Positions 23,334 to 32,511 of a stretch of DNA of 64,000 nt are shown here, piece by piece. The position numbers and the translations under genes are program-made. Origin of the DNA: Larkinella soli (GTDB taxonomy: Bacteria; Bacteroidota; Bacteroidia; Cytophagales; Spirosomataceae); contig NZ_QTJY01000009.1 of assembly GCF_003703975.1 (NCBI RefSeq), positions 124,001 through 188,000 of the forward strand. Reading direction: 5' to 3'. The notes beneath the pieces were generated by a model, which had not been told where the DNA came from, did not search any database, and worked only from the letters and a program-made list of their open reading frames with translations. The number at the start of each line of letters is the position of its first letter. The stretch's first letter is position 1.

Positions 23334-26168
23334 TTATTTGCCGGAGGTTGAGGAAGTTTCAAGTTCCATAAACTGCACGGCCGTCAGCTGCATCAGCACC
23401 TGCGTCGCTTCGGCGTTGGCGTTTTTAAAGACAAAATAGACGTCGTGGATGCCGGTGGTCGGACGCAGGTCGGCGATCAAATTCGGTGTCCGGCGACCCG
23501 GGACGCCCCGGTTTCCACCGCCCGGCTGCGGGGGCGCGGCCCGCTTCAGTTCGGGCGTCGTGCCTACCAGCGGCCCGGTCGGCGAGTCCAGATGCACCTC
23601 GACGGTGCCGCCGGCGGCTTTCATCCGGGCCGGAGCCTGGGCAAAAAAGCCGACCCGGCCGAGGCCCGTCAGGTCGACGCTTCGATAGCCGATGTACGAA
23701 TCCGACCCGACGGCGTAGAACGACTTGCCCTGCGCGGTCGTGAATTCGGTGCCTTTCTGCATATCGGCTTTTTCGGGGGCCAGTACCGGGCTGCGCAGCA
23801 CCAGCACCTTCTCGCCGGTGAGCGTCGGGATGAGCCGGGTGCCCTTGTCGGCATAAGCCGCCCGGAGGATGTAATAACCCCGGTCGCTCTGGCCTTCAGG
23901 GACGTTGGTCGTAAACGAGCCTTTGACCGGCAGCGATTTGGCCGTGGGTTTGTCTTCGGCAAAACTCAGGATGTAGGCCACCATTTCGCCGGCGTTTTCC
24001 AGCGAAAGCTGCGGGTGGGCGCTCATGGCGATGTCGCCCCAGACGCCACTGCCGCCGGAGATCACCTTCCGGGCCAGCCGGTCGGCGGCCGTGCGGTCAC
24101 CCCGGTATTTCTGCGCGATCTGTTTATAGGCCGGTCCGGCGGATTTCTGGTCGACGGTATGGCAGGATTTGCAGTCGCTTTCGTGGATCAGCTTCTGGGC
24201 GGTGGCGAACCGGGCCGAGGCATCGGCACCCCGCTGTCCGCTGGCCAGATTCGTCAGGTCAAAGGTTTCGGGCAGGTAGTCGATGGTGACGGCAACCTGG
24301 GCGGGTGCGATCTTGCCGGCGGCCAGACTGCCGTCCTCCCGGTCGTTGACCGAAACCGCGTAATTGAAAGTTTGTCCCGGGAAAAAGAAGGTCTTATTGC
24401 CCTTCGTAACGGCGAAGTCGACCACCGGCGGCTCGTTGCCCGCCTTGATTTCCAGCGATTTGCTGTTTCTGGCGCCTTTCGCGTCGGTGACGGTGAGCGT
24501 GGCGGTATAGAGGCCCGGTTTATCGAAAGGTACCGTCGGATTGGCCGTCGTGAAGGTGCGGGCGGTTCCGCCGGCTTTCGGGCTGATCTTCCATTCGTAA
24601 CTCAGATTGTCCTGGTCGAGGTCGGTCGATCCGGCAGACGAGAAGGTTACCCTGAACGGAACGGCTCCGGCGGTCTTGTCGGCTTTGAGCTGCACGAGGG
24701 GTTTGCGGTTGCCGCCGTTGTATTCGATCCGGACCAGTTTGGCGTTGTCGTTGCCCCGGAACCAGGCGCTGCCGTATTCCAGCAGGTAGAGGTCGCCGTT
24801 GGCGCTGAACTTCATGTCGATAGGGCTGTCGAAACGTTCGGTGGGCAGAAACCGCTCCATCGAGACGAAGTTACTCTGTTCGTCCATCGTCACGACCATG
24901 ATCCAGCCCCGCATGAATTCGGTGATGAACCACTTGCCCTCGTAATAATCCGGAAAAAGCCGGTCGGCCTTTTTGAAGTCGGCTTGGTGGAAGATCGGCC
25001 CGCCCACGGCGCTCCGGCCCCCGCTGCCCATCAGCGGATACTCCTTCGTCGGGCCGTAGGAATACCAGATGAAGGCTTTCCGCGACGGCGGCAGTTCGGT
25101 CAGGCCGGTGTTGTTGGGCGAGTCGTTGACCGGCTTTTCGGGGTCGAAGCGCCGGCCGGTCGGTTTGCCGGTCTGGTAGCTGTAGTCCCAGTAGGCGGCA
25201 TTGTTGCCCACGACGTAAGGCCAGCCGAAATTGCCCGGTTCGCGGGCCTGGTTGAACTCGTCGTAGCCGTCGGGGCCGAGGCCGACCGAATCGCGCATGT
25301 CGGGGCCGACTTCCCCCCAGTACAGATAGCCGGTGCGGCTGTCGCGGGAAAGCCGCCAGGGATTGCGCAGGCCCATGACGTAGATTTCCGGGCGGGTTTT
25401 GGGCGTTCCTTTGGGGAACAGATTGCCGTCGGGAATGGTGTAGGTGCCGTCGGCTTCGGGATGGATGCGGAGCAGCTTGCCGCGCAGGTCGTTCGTGTTG
25501 GACGACGATTTCTGGGCATCCCAGGCTTCGCGGCCCGGACGCTCGTCGATGGGCGCAAAGCCGCTGACGAAGGGCACGAAGGGGCTGGAGTTGTCGCCGG
25601 TCAGGAGGTGCAGGTTGCCCCGGTCGTCGAAAACCATGCCGCCCCCGGTATGGCAGCATTCCTCACGCTGGGTCGGAATCTCCAGAATCACCTTCCGCGA
25701 AGCCATCACCAGCTCGTCGCCCCGCAGTTCGTAGCGGGCCACCACGTTTTTAGGCTCCTTTCCCTCGGCCGAGTAGTAAAGATAAATCCAGTGGTTCTCG
25801 GCAAACTTCGGGTCCTGGACAATCCCGAGCAGACCGTCTTCGGCCTCGCGGGTTTTGCCTTCTTTATTAGTGTATTTCGTGCTGACCGGGATGGTGGCGA
25901 TAACTTTCGTCTCCCCGGTGGCGGGGTCATACCGCTGAATGGTTCCTTTCCGCTCGATGAACAGTACGCGGCCGTCGTCGAGCGGGAGCAGGGCCATCGG
26001 CTCGTCGAGTTTCTCGGCCAGAACGACTTTCGTGAACCGGTTTTCCTCGGGTTTTTCGGCCGGCGGCCGCACGTATTTCATGGACGACAGCCCCCAGATG
26101 GCCGCCAGAATCAGGGAAAGCCGGAAACCGGCCGCAAGCGGCTTCCCGGACGTCAAGGGTTTAGGCAT
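23334..26168 (-). CDS. Exported GSDH-PKD-cytochrome c-carbohydrate-binding fusion
   Basis: 944 residues. The membrane or signal segment is at about 14-30. A glucose/sorbosone-dehydrogenase six-blade propeller covers about 45-500 (EPMALLPLDDGRVLFIERKGTI, GLRNPWRLSRDSRTG, EVGPDMRD). A PKD-type domain follows at about 505-590 (VTFSSAGSTDLDQDNLSYEWKI), then a class I cytochrome c with haem motif CKSCH at 666-670, and a C-terminal beta-sandwich resembling CBM6 (about 780-940). The order implies PQQ-dependent oxidation of a sugar at the surface or in the periplasm with electrons passing to the fused haem. It heads the minus-strand operon 18247-26168. The sugar is unknown, and PQQ dependence is a family property not visible here. 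Confidence 0.88.
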   Translation of the reverse strand: MPKPLTSGKPLAAGFRLSLILAAIWGLSSMKYVRPPAEKPEENRFTKVVLAEKLDEPMALLPLDDGRVLFIERKGTIQRYDPATGETKVIATIPVSTKYTNKEGKTREAEDGLLGIVQDPKFAENHWIYLYYSAEGKEPKNVVARYELRGDELVMASRKVILEIPTQREECCHTGGGMVFDDRGNLHLLTGDNSSPFVPFVSGFAPIDERPGREAWDAQKSSSNTNDLRGKLLRIHPEADGTYTIPDGNLFPKGTPKTRPEIYVMGLRNPWRLSRDSRTGYLYWGEVGPDMRDSVGLGPDGYDEFNQAREPGNFGWPYVVGNNAAYWDYSYQTGKPTGRRFDPEKPVNDSPNNTGLTELPPSRKAFIWYSYGPTKEYPLMGSGGRSAVGGPIFHQADFKKADRLFPDYYEGKWFITEFMRGWIMVVTMDEQSNFVSMERFLPTERFDSPIDMKFSANGDLYLLEYGSAWFRGNDNAKLVRIEYNGGNRKPLVQLKADKTAGAVPFRVTFSSAGSTDLDQDNLSYEWKISPKAGGTARTFTTANPTVPFDKPGLYTATLTVTDAKGARNSKSLEIKAGNEPPVVDFAVTKGNKTFFFPGQTFNYAVSVNDREDGSLAAGKIAPAQVAVTIDYLPETFDLTNLASGQRGADASARFATAQKLIHESDCKSCHTVDQKSAGPAYKQIAQKYRGDRTAADRLARKVISGGSGVWGDIAMSAHPQLSLENAGEMVAYILSFAEDKPTAKSLPVKGSFTTNVPEGQSDRGYYILRAAYADKGTRLIPTLTGEKVLVLRSPVLAPEKADMQKGTEFTTAQGKSFYAVGSDSYIGYRSVDLTGLGRVGFFAQAPARMKAAGGTVEVHLDSPTGPLVGTTPELKRAAPPQPGGGNRGVPGRRTPNLIADLRPTTGIHDVYFVFKNANAEATQVLMQLTAVQFMELETSSTSGK

Positions 26169-26370
26169 AGGATCGAACCGTCGTAAGACGGACTGAAAAG
26201 TATTTACAAGGTACCATTTTACTTTTAGTTATTAAAATATTTAATTATATGCCGGAATCGGATTTTCTCCGAATAAAATTTTCCGAAATAAAAAGAGTAT
26301 GAACGGCCGGTTCGGGCATCCTTCGGTTTTCCGGATCGGTAAGAACCCTGACCCCTTAATCCTGACCCTG

Positions 26371-27603
26371 ATGACCCGGATGGAAACCCTGAAAAGTGCC
26401 CGTGCCGGTACGGTGTCGACTACGCCCGCGCGGGTGGTCGCCATCGACCTGGTGCGGGCCCTGACGATGGTCCTGATGATCTTCGTCAACGACCTCTGGT
26501 CGCTGAAAGACATTCCCCGCTGGCTGGAGCACGTCCCCCGCGGGGTCGACGGCATCGGTCTGGCCGACGTGGTGTTTCCGGCCTTTCTGTTCATCGTCGG
26601 CCTGTCGCTGCCCTACGCGCTCGACGCCCGGCGCCGGAAAGGCGATACGGCCGGCCAACTGGTCGGCCACGTCCTCACGCGCTCGGTCGCGCTGCTGGTG
26701 ATGGGCGTGTTTCTGGTCAACGGCGAATCGATCAATGAAGCCGCCACCGGGATGCCCCGGCTGCTGTACAACACCCTATGCTGCATCGCCTTCATCCTGA
26801 TCTGGAACGTGTACCCGAAAACCGCCCCCGCCCTGATGGCGAATGCCGCCCGGGCGGCTGGGATTCTGGTGCTGCTCGGGCTGGCGTTCGTCTACCGGGG
26901 CGGAAAGGACGGCGACCTCGAACGCTTCGCTCCGCAGTGGTGGGGCATTCTGGGGCTGATCGGCTGGTCGTATCTGGCGGCCGGGCTGGTGACGGTCTTC
27001 GCCCGAAACCGCCTGGCGATCCTGATTGCGGGCTGGGTAGTGTTCAGCCTGCTGAGCATCATATCGCACGCGGAGCTGCTGCCGAAAGGCAGTGTATTCT
27101 ATCTGATTCCCAACGCCATCAGCGGAGGCACGCTGGCGGGCCTGACGATGGGCGGGGTGGTGATCGGCACGCTGTTCCGGATGTACCGCGAGCGGAACGA
27201 CCACCGCCGGATGGCGTTTGTTTTTCTGGGCATATCGGTCTTCCTGATTGCGCTGTCGGTGCTGACCCGGCCTTACTGGGGGCTGGCGAAGCTGGGCGCG
27301 ACCCCGGCCTGGCTGTTCCTGTGCAGCGCCTTCACGATCCTGGCCTTTCTGGCGGTCTACCGGCTGGCCGATCTGGGCGGGAAGGCCCACTGGTTCCGGT
27401 TCATCCGGCCCGCGGGAACCGACACGCTGCTGTGTTACCTGATCCCGTATTTCGCCTATGCCTTTACCAATTTCATGAATATCCGTTTACCCGAAGCCGT
27501 GCTGACGGGGGGCGTCGGCCTGCTCAAGTCCTTCCTGTTTGCGCTGCTGTGCGTCTGGATCACGGGCGGGCTGAGCCGGGTCGGGATTCGGCTGAAGCTG
27601 TAA
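26371..27603 (+). CDS. DUF5009 / HGSNAT-like membrane acyltransferase
   Basis: 410 residues if started at the ATG at 26371; in-frame ATGs also exist at 26299 and 26380. It begins with VVAIDLVRALTMVLMIFVNDLWSLKDIPRWLEH, the conserved first helix of the DUF5009/NagX family related to heparan-alpha-glucosaminide N-acetyltransferase. About eleven membrane helices follow. Relatives move acyl groups across the inner membrane onto amino sugars. It is 41 bases upstream of an amidohydrolase annotated as deacetylase-like, so acylation and deacylation of the same compound is possible but unproven. Both neighbours point outward from the divergent promoter region at 26169-26298. Confidence 0.8.
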   Translation: MTRMETLKSARAGTVSTTPARVVAIDLVRALTMVLMIFVNDLWSLKDIPRWLEHVPRGVDGIGLADVVFPAFLFIVGLSLPYALDARRRKGDTAGQLVGHVLTRSVALLVMGVFLVNGESINEAATGMPRLLYNTLCCIAFILIWNVYPKTAPALMANAARAAGILVLLGLAFVYRGGKDGDLERFAPQWWGILGLIGWSYLAAGLVTVFARNRLAILIAGWVVFSLLSIISHAELLPKGSVFYLIPNAISGGTLAGLTMGGVVIGTLFRMYRERNDHRRMAFVFLGISVFLIALSVLTRPYWGLAKLGATPAWLFLCSAFTILAFLAVYRLADLGGKAHWFRFIRPAGTDTLLCYLIPYFAYAFTNFMNIRLPEAVLTGGVGLLKSFLFALLCVWITGGLSRVGIRLKL

Positions 27604-27644
27604 ACCGGTCCCGGGCGGTAAACCCTTAACTAAACCCTTTCGTT

Positions 27645-28925
27645 GTGAAGAAGCTTTATTTCCTGGTTCTCTCCCTGCTTTGCTGCGCGACCCTGGCGCC
27701 GGCGCAGGAGAACAACATCGTGATCAAGGGCGGCCACGTCATCGATCCCAGAAACAACATCAACGCCGTCATGGACGTCGCGATTCGGGACGGGAAGATC
27801 GTGCAGGTCGCCAAAAACATCGACACCAAAGGCGCCATTCAGGTGGTCGATGCTAAAGGGATGTACGTCACGCCCGGCCTGATCGACATTCACACGCACG
27901 TCTTTTTCGGGACCAACCTCGACCAGACCTACAGCAACGGCCCCAACGCCCTGCCGCCCGACGGCTTCACCTTCCGCAACGGCGTAACGACCATCGTCGA
28001 CGCGGGCTGCGCGGGCTGGCGGAATTTCGAGGTCTTCAAGAAGCAGACCATCGACCGGTCGCAGACCCGCGTGCTGGCCCTGCTGAACATCGTGGGCGAG
28101 GGGATGCGGGGCGGTACCTTCGAGCAGAACATCGCCGACATGGACCCGCAGAAAACCGCCGAGATGGCGAAGCAGTACCCCGACCACGTCGTCGGCATCA
28201 AGCTGGCGCACTTCAACGGCTACGACTGGACGCCCACCGACCGGGCCGTGGAAGCCGGGAAACTGGCCGGGCGGCCCGTCATGATCGACTTCGGAGGCAG
28301 CAACCCGCCCCTGCCCATCGAGGAACTGTACATGAAGCACCTGCGTCCCGGTGACATCTATACGCACTGCTTCGGGCAGCTCAAGACCCGCGAGGCCATC
28401 GTCGACGTGGAGACCGGCAAGGTGAAACCGTTCGTGCTGGAGGCCCGGAAAAAAGGCATTCTGTTCGACGTGGGCTACGGCGGTATCAGCTTTGCTTTCT
28501 CTCAGGCCATCCCGGCCATCAAAAGCGGCTTTTTCCCGAATACGATCAGCACCGACATTCATACCGGCAGCATGAACAACGCCATGAAGGACATGCTCAA
28601 CGTGATGTCGAAGTTTCTGGCGATGGGCATGGACCTCCAGAGCGTCATCCGGGCCAGCACCTGGGCGCCCGCGCAGGCCATCCGGCGGGAAGAACTCGGC
28701 AGCCTCTCGGTCGGGGCGCCGGCCGACGTGGCGATCCTGAGCCTGCTCGACGGCAAGTTCAACGTACGGGAAACCGGTTATTTCGGCTTCTTCGACTACA
28801 CGGGCTATAAAATCGAAGGCAAACAGAAATTCAACTGCGAGATGACCATCCGCAACGGCAAGATCGTCTACGACCTCAACGGCATCGCCAACCCCGTGAT
28901 CGTCACCCAGCGGCCCCGGTCCTGA
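27645..28925 (+). CDS. Exported amidohydrolase/deacetylase family enzyme
   Basis: 426 residues starting at a GTG codon; no in-frame ATG precedes it, and the GTG directly opens a good signal peptide (KKLYFLVLSLLCCATLAPAQ). The body is a dihydroorotase/hydantoinase-like barrel. It has the metal motif HTH in GLIDIHTHVFF, a probable bridging Lys in VVGIKLAHFNG, a His in IYTHCFGQ and the catalytic Asp in ISTDIHTG. It matches the 'amidohydrolase/deacetylase family metallohydrolase' group known from EF_0837-type enzymes. With a signal peptide it acts in the periplasm. It may cleave an N-acyl amide; the substrate is unknown. Confidence 0.85.
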   Translation: MKKLYFLVLSLLCCATLAPAQENNIVIKGGHVIDPRNNINAVMDVAIRDGKIVQVAKNIDTKGAIQVVDAKGMYVTPGLIDIHTHVFFGTNLDQTYSNGPNALPPDGFTFRNGVTTIVDAGCAGWRNFEVFKKQTIDRSQTRVLALLNIVGEGMRGGTFEQNIADMDPQKTAEMAKQYPDHVVGIKLAHFNGYDWTPTDRAVEAGKLAGRPVMIDFGGSNPPLPIEELYMKHLRPGDIYTHCFGQLKTREAIVDVETGKVKPFVLEARKKGILFDVGYGGISFAFSQAIPAIKSGFFPNTISTDIHTGSMNNAMKDMLNVMSKFLAMGMDLQSVIRASTWAPAQAIRREELGSLSVGAPADVAILSLLDGKFNVRETGYFGFFDYTGYKIEGKQKFNCEMTIRNGKIVYDLNGIANPVIVTQRPRS

Positions 28926-28969
28926 ATTTTGCGTCACTCAAAACCATTCAATCCCAGATTTCTCCTTTC

Positions 28970-29905
28970 ATGCATCGCACGATTCTTCATTCGCTTACCC
29001 TGCCCCGGCTTTTCCCGGCCGCCCTGGGTCTGGTCATTCTGGCCGGCAGTGCGGCTTTCCGCGAAAACCCGGCCGAAGACCTTTATAAATCTACAGTCTT
29101 TACCCCGGCCAAAGGCTTTACCTCCGGCGTCGAAGGACCGGCCGTCGATCCGTCGGGAACGGTGTATGCCGTCAATTTCGGCAAGCAGGGCACCATTGGG
29201 CAGATTACCCCTTCGGGGGAGGCCAGTCTGTTCGTCGAACTGCCCGAAGGCAGCATCGGCAACGGCATCCGGTTCAACCGCCGGGGCGATATGTTTATCG
29301 CCGATTACCCGAAACACAATATTCTGAAGGTGGCCAAAGGCTCGAAGGAGGTGACGGTATTCGCCAGCGAACCCCGCATGAACCAGCCCAACGACATCGC
29401 CATCGACGGCCGGGGGCGGCTGTATGCCAGCGATCCCAACTGGAAGGAGAATACCGGCAACCTCTGGCGCATCGACACCGACGGCAGGGTAACGCAGCTC
29501 GAATCCGGCATGGGCACGACCAACGGCATCGAGGTCAGCCCGGACGAGAAAACGCTCTACGTCAACGAGTCGGCACAGCGGAAGGTCTGGAAATATGACC
29601 TGGCGCCCGACGGCAGCCTGAGCAACAAACGCCTGCTGACCGAGTTTCCGGATTTCGGCATGGACGGCATGCGCTGCGACGTCGACGGCAACCTGTACGT
29701 CACTCGTTTCGGCAAAGGGACCGTCGCGAAGCTGTCGCCGGACGGCAAGGTGCTTCAGGAAATTACGCTGATCGGCAAGCGGCCGACCAACATCGCCTTC
29801 GGGGGCAAGGACGGCCGGACGGCCTACGTAACCCTCCAGGACCAGGGCAACCTGGAAACCTTCCGGGTCGAACAACCCGGCCGGGAGTGGAAACTGCGGA
29901 AGTAA
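28970..29905 (+). CDS. SMP-30/gluconolactonase-family propeller
   Basis: 311 residues, exported (hydrophobic segment about 14-28). It is a six-blade propeller with the metal ligands expected of SMP-30 lactonases: Glu in SGVEGPAVDPSG, Asn in GTTNGIEVSPDEKTLYVNES and Asp in MDGMRCDVDGNLYV. Members hydrolyse sugar lactones with Ca or Zn. It follows the amidohydrolase by 44 bases in the same direction, so it is probably in one operon. It is the only lactonase-like protein in the window and could in principle serve the sugar-acid pathways at 2309-12300, but it is 17 kb away and exported, so that link is weak. Confidence 0.85.
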   Translation: MHRTILHSLTLPRLFPAALGLVILAGSAAFRENPAEDLYKSTVFTPAKGFTSGVEGPAVDPSGTVYAVNFGKQGTIGQITPSGEASLFVELPEGSIGNGIRFNRRGDMFIADYPKHNILKVAKGSKEVTVFASEPRMNQPNDIAIDGRGRLYASDPNWKENTGNLWRIDTDGRVTQLESGMGTTNGIEVSPDEKTLYVNESAQRKVWKYDLAPDGSLSNKRLLTEFPDFGMDGMRCDVDGNLYVTRFGKGTVAKLSPDGKVLQEITLIGKRPTNIAFGGKDGRTAYVTLQDQGNLETFRVEQPGREWKLRK

Positions 29906-30015
29906 GGCGGCTATTGCCTCGACTTAACTTTTTTTAACGGACAGCTGAAGATCGAAGAAGGCGCGGAGCAATTACCTTTAGGCCAGGGTATTGTCTTCGT
30001 GCCCTTTTCATTTTT

Positions 30016-32412
30016 ATGCTTCAGAACTACCTTCGCATCGCCTGGCGGAATCTGCGGTCGCAGCGCAGCTACGCCCTGCTGAACGTCGTCGGGCTGGCGC
30101 TCGGCATGGCGGGCGGCCTGCTCATCTTTCTGTTCGTTCGCTACCACTACCGCACCGACCGCCACCACGCGAAATTCGACCGCATCGTCCGGATCGTGAC
30201 GGACCTGCACCTCGACGACGGCACCGTCGAATACAACCCGGAAGCCCCGCTGCCGATGGCCGGGGTGTTACGGAAAGACTACCCGATGGTGGAGGAAGCC
30301 GCCTTTCTGACCATGAACCGGGAGCTGACCGTCAGCGTGCGGGCGCCGGGCCGGAAAGACACCGACCGGTTTCTGGAACGGGAAACCACCGCCCTCGTGG
30401 AGCCGTCGTTCTTCCGGATGTTCGATTACGAATGGAAAGCCGGCCGCCCCGAAACCGCCCTCACCGAGCCGAACACCGTCGTGCTGACCGAGTCGATGGC
30501 CCGGAAATATTTCGGATCGGCCAACCCGCTCGGGCGGCTCCTGAGCCTGAACCACCGCACCGAGGTGAAGGTAACCGGCCTCCTGGCCGACCCCGCCCAT
30601 CCGACCGACACCCGCTTCGGAATATTCATTTCGCTGAAAACCATCAAGGCGCTCCGGCCCGACTTCAACCCCGACGACTGGGGTTGGATCAACTCCACGG
30701 ATCGCCTGTACGTCACCCTGCGCAACCCGGCCGACCGGCCGAGGCTCGAAGCGGCCATGCCGGCACTGGCGAAAAAAGGGTACGGCGAAAGCGCCAGATA
30801 CTACCGGTTTCACGTCCAGCCGCTGGCCGATATTCATTACGACCTGCGTTATAAGGGCGGGGTGATCCGGGCGTCGCTGCTGGGGTCGCTGGCGCTGATC
30901 GGGCTGTTTCTGGTCGTGACGGCCTGCATCAACTTCGTCAATCTGGCGACGGTGCAGGCGTTCCGGAGGAGCCGGGAGGTCGGCATCCGCAAGGCGCTGG
31001 GTAGTTCGCGGGGGCAACTGGCGCGGCAGTTCCTGCTCGAAACCGGCCTGATTGTGCTGGGAGCCGCGGGGCTGGCCGTCGGACTGGCGGCCGTGCTGCT
31101 GCCGTTCTTCAGCAACTGGGTGCAGGTACCGCTGAGCCTGCGGCCGGACGGCACGCTGGTCGGGTTTATGCTGGGACTGATCGGGGCGGTAATTCTGCTG
31201 GCAGGCGGCTATCCGGCTTTCGTGCTGTCGGGCTTCAATCCCTACGAAAGCCTGCGCGGGAAGCTCACGGCGATGCGCGTGGGCGGTTATTCCCTGCGGC
31301 AGGGGCTGGTGGTGCTGCAATTCGTGGTCTGTCAGGCCCTGCTGGTCGGGTCGCTGGTGGTGATGCGGCAGGTGCGGTATATGGAGGAGGCCGACCTGGG
31401 TTTTCGGAAAGACAACGTTCTGATCCTCAGCCTGCCCGATAAAAAGAAGGAGCTCCTGGGGACGTTCCGGAACGAGCTGGCGCAGGTGCCGGAGGTGCTG
31501 TCGGTCAGCTTTCACCACCGCCCGCCCTCCGATGCCGTCATGCACGGCGGCTCGTTCAAGTTCGGCGACAAGGCCGATTGGTCGCCTTTTCCGGCCCGGG
31601 AGCGGCTGGCCGATGCCGCCTACGTCCCGACCTACGGCCTGAAGCTTCTGGCGGGCCGCAACCTCACCGAAAGCGATACCATCCGGGAATATCTGGTCAA
31701 TGAGGAAATGGTGCGGCAACTCAACCTGACCGATCCGAAACAGATTCTCGGCCGCCGGCTGCAATATTACCTTTCGCCCGTGCCGCTGCCGATCGTGGGC
31801 GTCGTCCGCGATTTCCACATCAAGTCCCTGCGCGACGCCATCGACCCGACCGTCATCGCCTGCCACCGACCGATGTATGCCCAGGCCGGCATCCGCGTAA
31901 CGGGCCATCACCTTCCGCAGACGCTCGACCGCATCCGGGGCATCTGGGCCGGCCTGTACCCGGAGGACGTGTTTGAATACCGCTTTCTGGACGACCAGCT
32001 GGCGAAGTTCTATGAGGCCGAGGATACCCTGTCGCGGATCATCAACGCTTTTGCGCTCGTGGCGATGGTCATCTGCGGGCTGGGGCTGTACGGGCTGGTG
32101 TCGTTCGTGGTGGGCCAGCGCACGAAGGAGATCGGCATCCGCAAGGTGCTGGGGGCCACGGTGGCCGGGATCGTCGCCCTGCTGACGAAAGACTTCGTGA
32201 AACTGGTGCTGGTGGCGATTGCGGTGGCCTCTCCGGCGGCCTGGTACGTGATGGACCAGTGGCTTCAGGAGTTCACGTTCCGAATCTCCATCGGCTGGTG
32301 GGTGTTCGCCCTGGCCGGAGCCGTGGCCCTCGCCCTGGCCCTGCTGACGGTTTCCTGGCAGTCGGTCCGGGCGGCCACGGCCAATCCGGTGAAATCGCTT
32401 CGCAGCGAGTGA
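30016..32412 (+). CDS. MacB/FtsX-type ABC permease
   Basis: 798 residues, a third member of the double-FtsX family. It begins MLQNYLRIAWRNLRSQRSY, has a first FtsX domain with RRSREVGIRKALGSSRGQ and a second with RTKEIGIRKVLGATVAG, and ends NPVKSLRSE. A TACCTTTA element, one base off the -7 consensus, lies at 29973-29980 together with a CGGACA half-site at 29938, hinting at regulation like that of the 12468 gene. No ATPase is adjacent. It is followed one base after its stop by a repeat-family-A element, exactly as the 12468 gene is. Confidence 0.9.
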   Translation: MLQNYLRIAWRNLRSQRSYALLNVVGLALGMAGGLLIFLFVRYHYRTDRHHAKFDRIVRIVTDLHLDDGTVEYNPEAPLPMAGVLRKDYPMVEEAAFLTMNRELTVSVRAPGRKDTDRFLERETTALVEPSFFRMFDYEWKAGRPETALTEPNTVVLTESMARKYFGSANPLGRLLSLNHRTEVKVTGLLADPAHPTDTRFGIFISLKTIKALRPDFNPDDWGWINSTDRLYVTLRNPADRPRLEAAMPALAKKGYGESARYYRFHVQPLADIHYDLRYKGGVIRASLLGSLALIGLFLVVTACINFVNLATVQAFRRSREVGIRKALGSSRGQLARQFLLETGLIVLGAAGLAVGLAAVLLPFFSNWVQVPLSLRPDGTLVGFMLGLIGAVILLAGGYPAFVLSGFNPYESLRGKLTAMRVGGYSLRQGLVVLQFVVCQALLVGSLVVMRQVRYMEEADLGFRKDNVLILSLPDKKKELLGTFRNELAQVPEVLSVSFHHRPPSDAVMHGGSFKFGDKADWSPFPARERLADAAYVPTYGLKLLAGRNLTESDTIREYLVNEEMVRQLNLTDPKQILGRRLQYYLSPVPLPIVGVVRDFHIKSLRDAIDPTVIACHRPMYAQAGIRVTGHHLPQTLDRIRGIWAGLYPEDVFEYRFLDDQLAKFYEAEDTLSRIINAFALVAMVICGLGLYGLVSFVVGQRTKEIGIRKVLGATVAGIVALLTKDFVKLVLVAIAVASPAAWYVMDQWLQEFTFRISIGWWVFALAGAVALALALLTVSWQSVRAATANPVKSLRSE

Positions 32413-32413
32413 G

Positions 32414-32507
32414 ACCACCCCCCGACCCCCTCCTTACCAGGGAGGGGGTGAGAACCCCGCATGACAAAAAAAGCCCCCTCCTTAGTAAGGAGGGGGTTGG
32501 GGGTGGT
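32414..32507. repeat. Palindromic repeat family A, diverged 94-bp composite
   Basis: The outer arms start ACCACCCCCCGACCCCCTCC (32414) and end at 32507 as an imperfect complement. Two inner hairpins (loops near 32436 and 32484) flank an AT-rich core. The copy is shorter and more diverged than those at 14938 and 20947. It separates the convergent FtsX gene and outer-membrane barrel gene, so it could also act as a transcription barrier. Confidence 0.75.
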
Positions 32508-32511
32508 CAAT

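Noticed and set aside
23445-26186. Very long open frame (913 codons) on the plus strand
   Set aside because: It is the shadow of the GSDH fusion gene on the minus strand. Its translation is low-complexity Arg/Gly/Val with no domain, as expected opposite a GC-rich gene.
28970-29905. SMP-30 protein as the missing apionolactone lactonase
   Set aside because: It has a signal peptide and is 17 kb from the locus, while the substrate would be cytoplasmic; kept only as a remote possibility.
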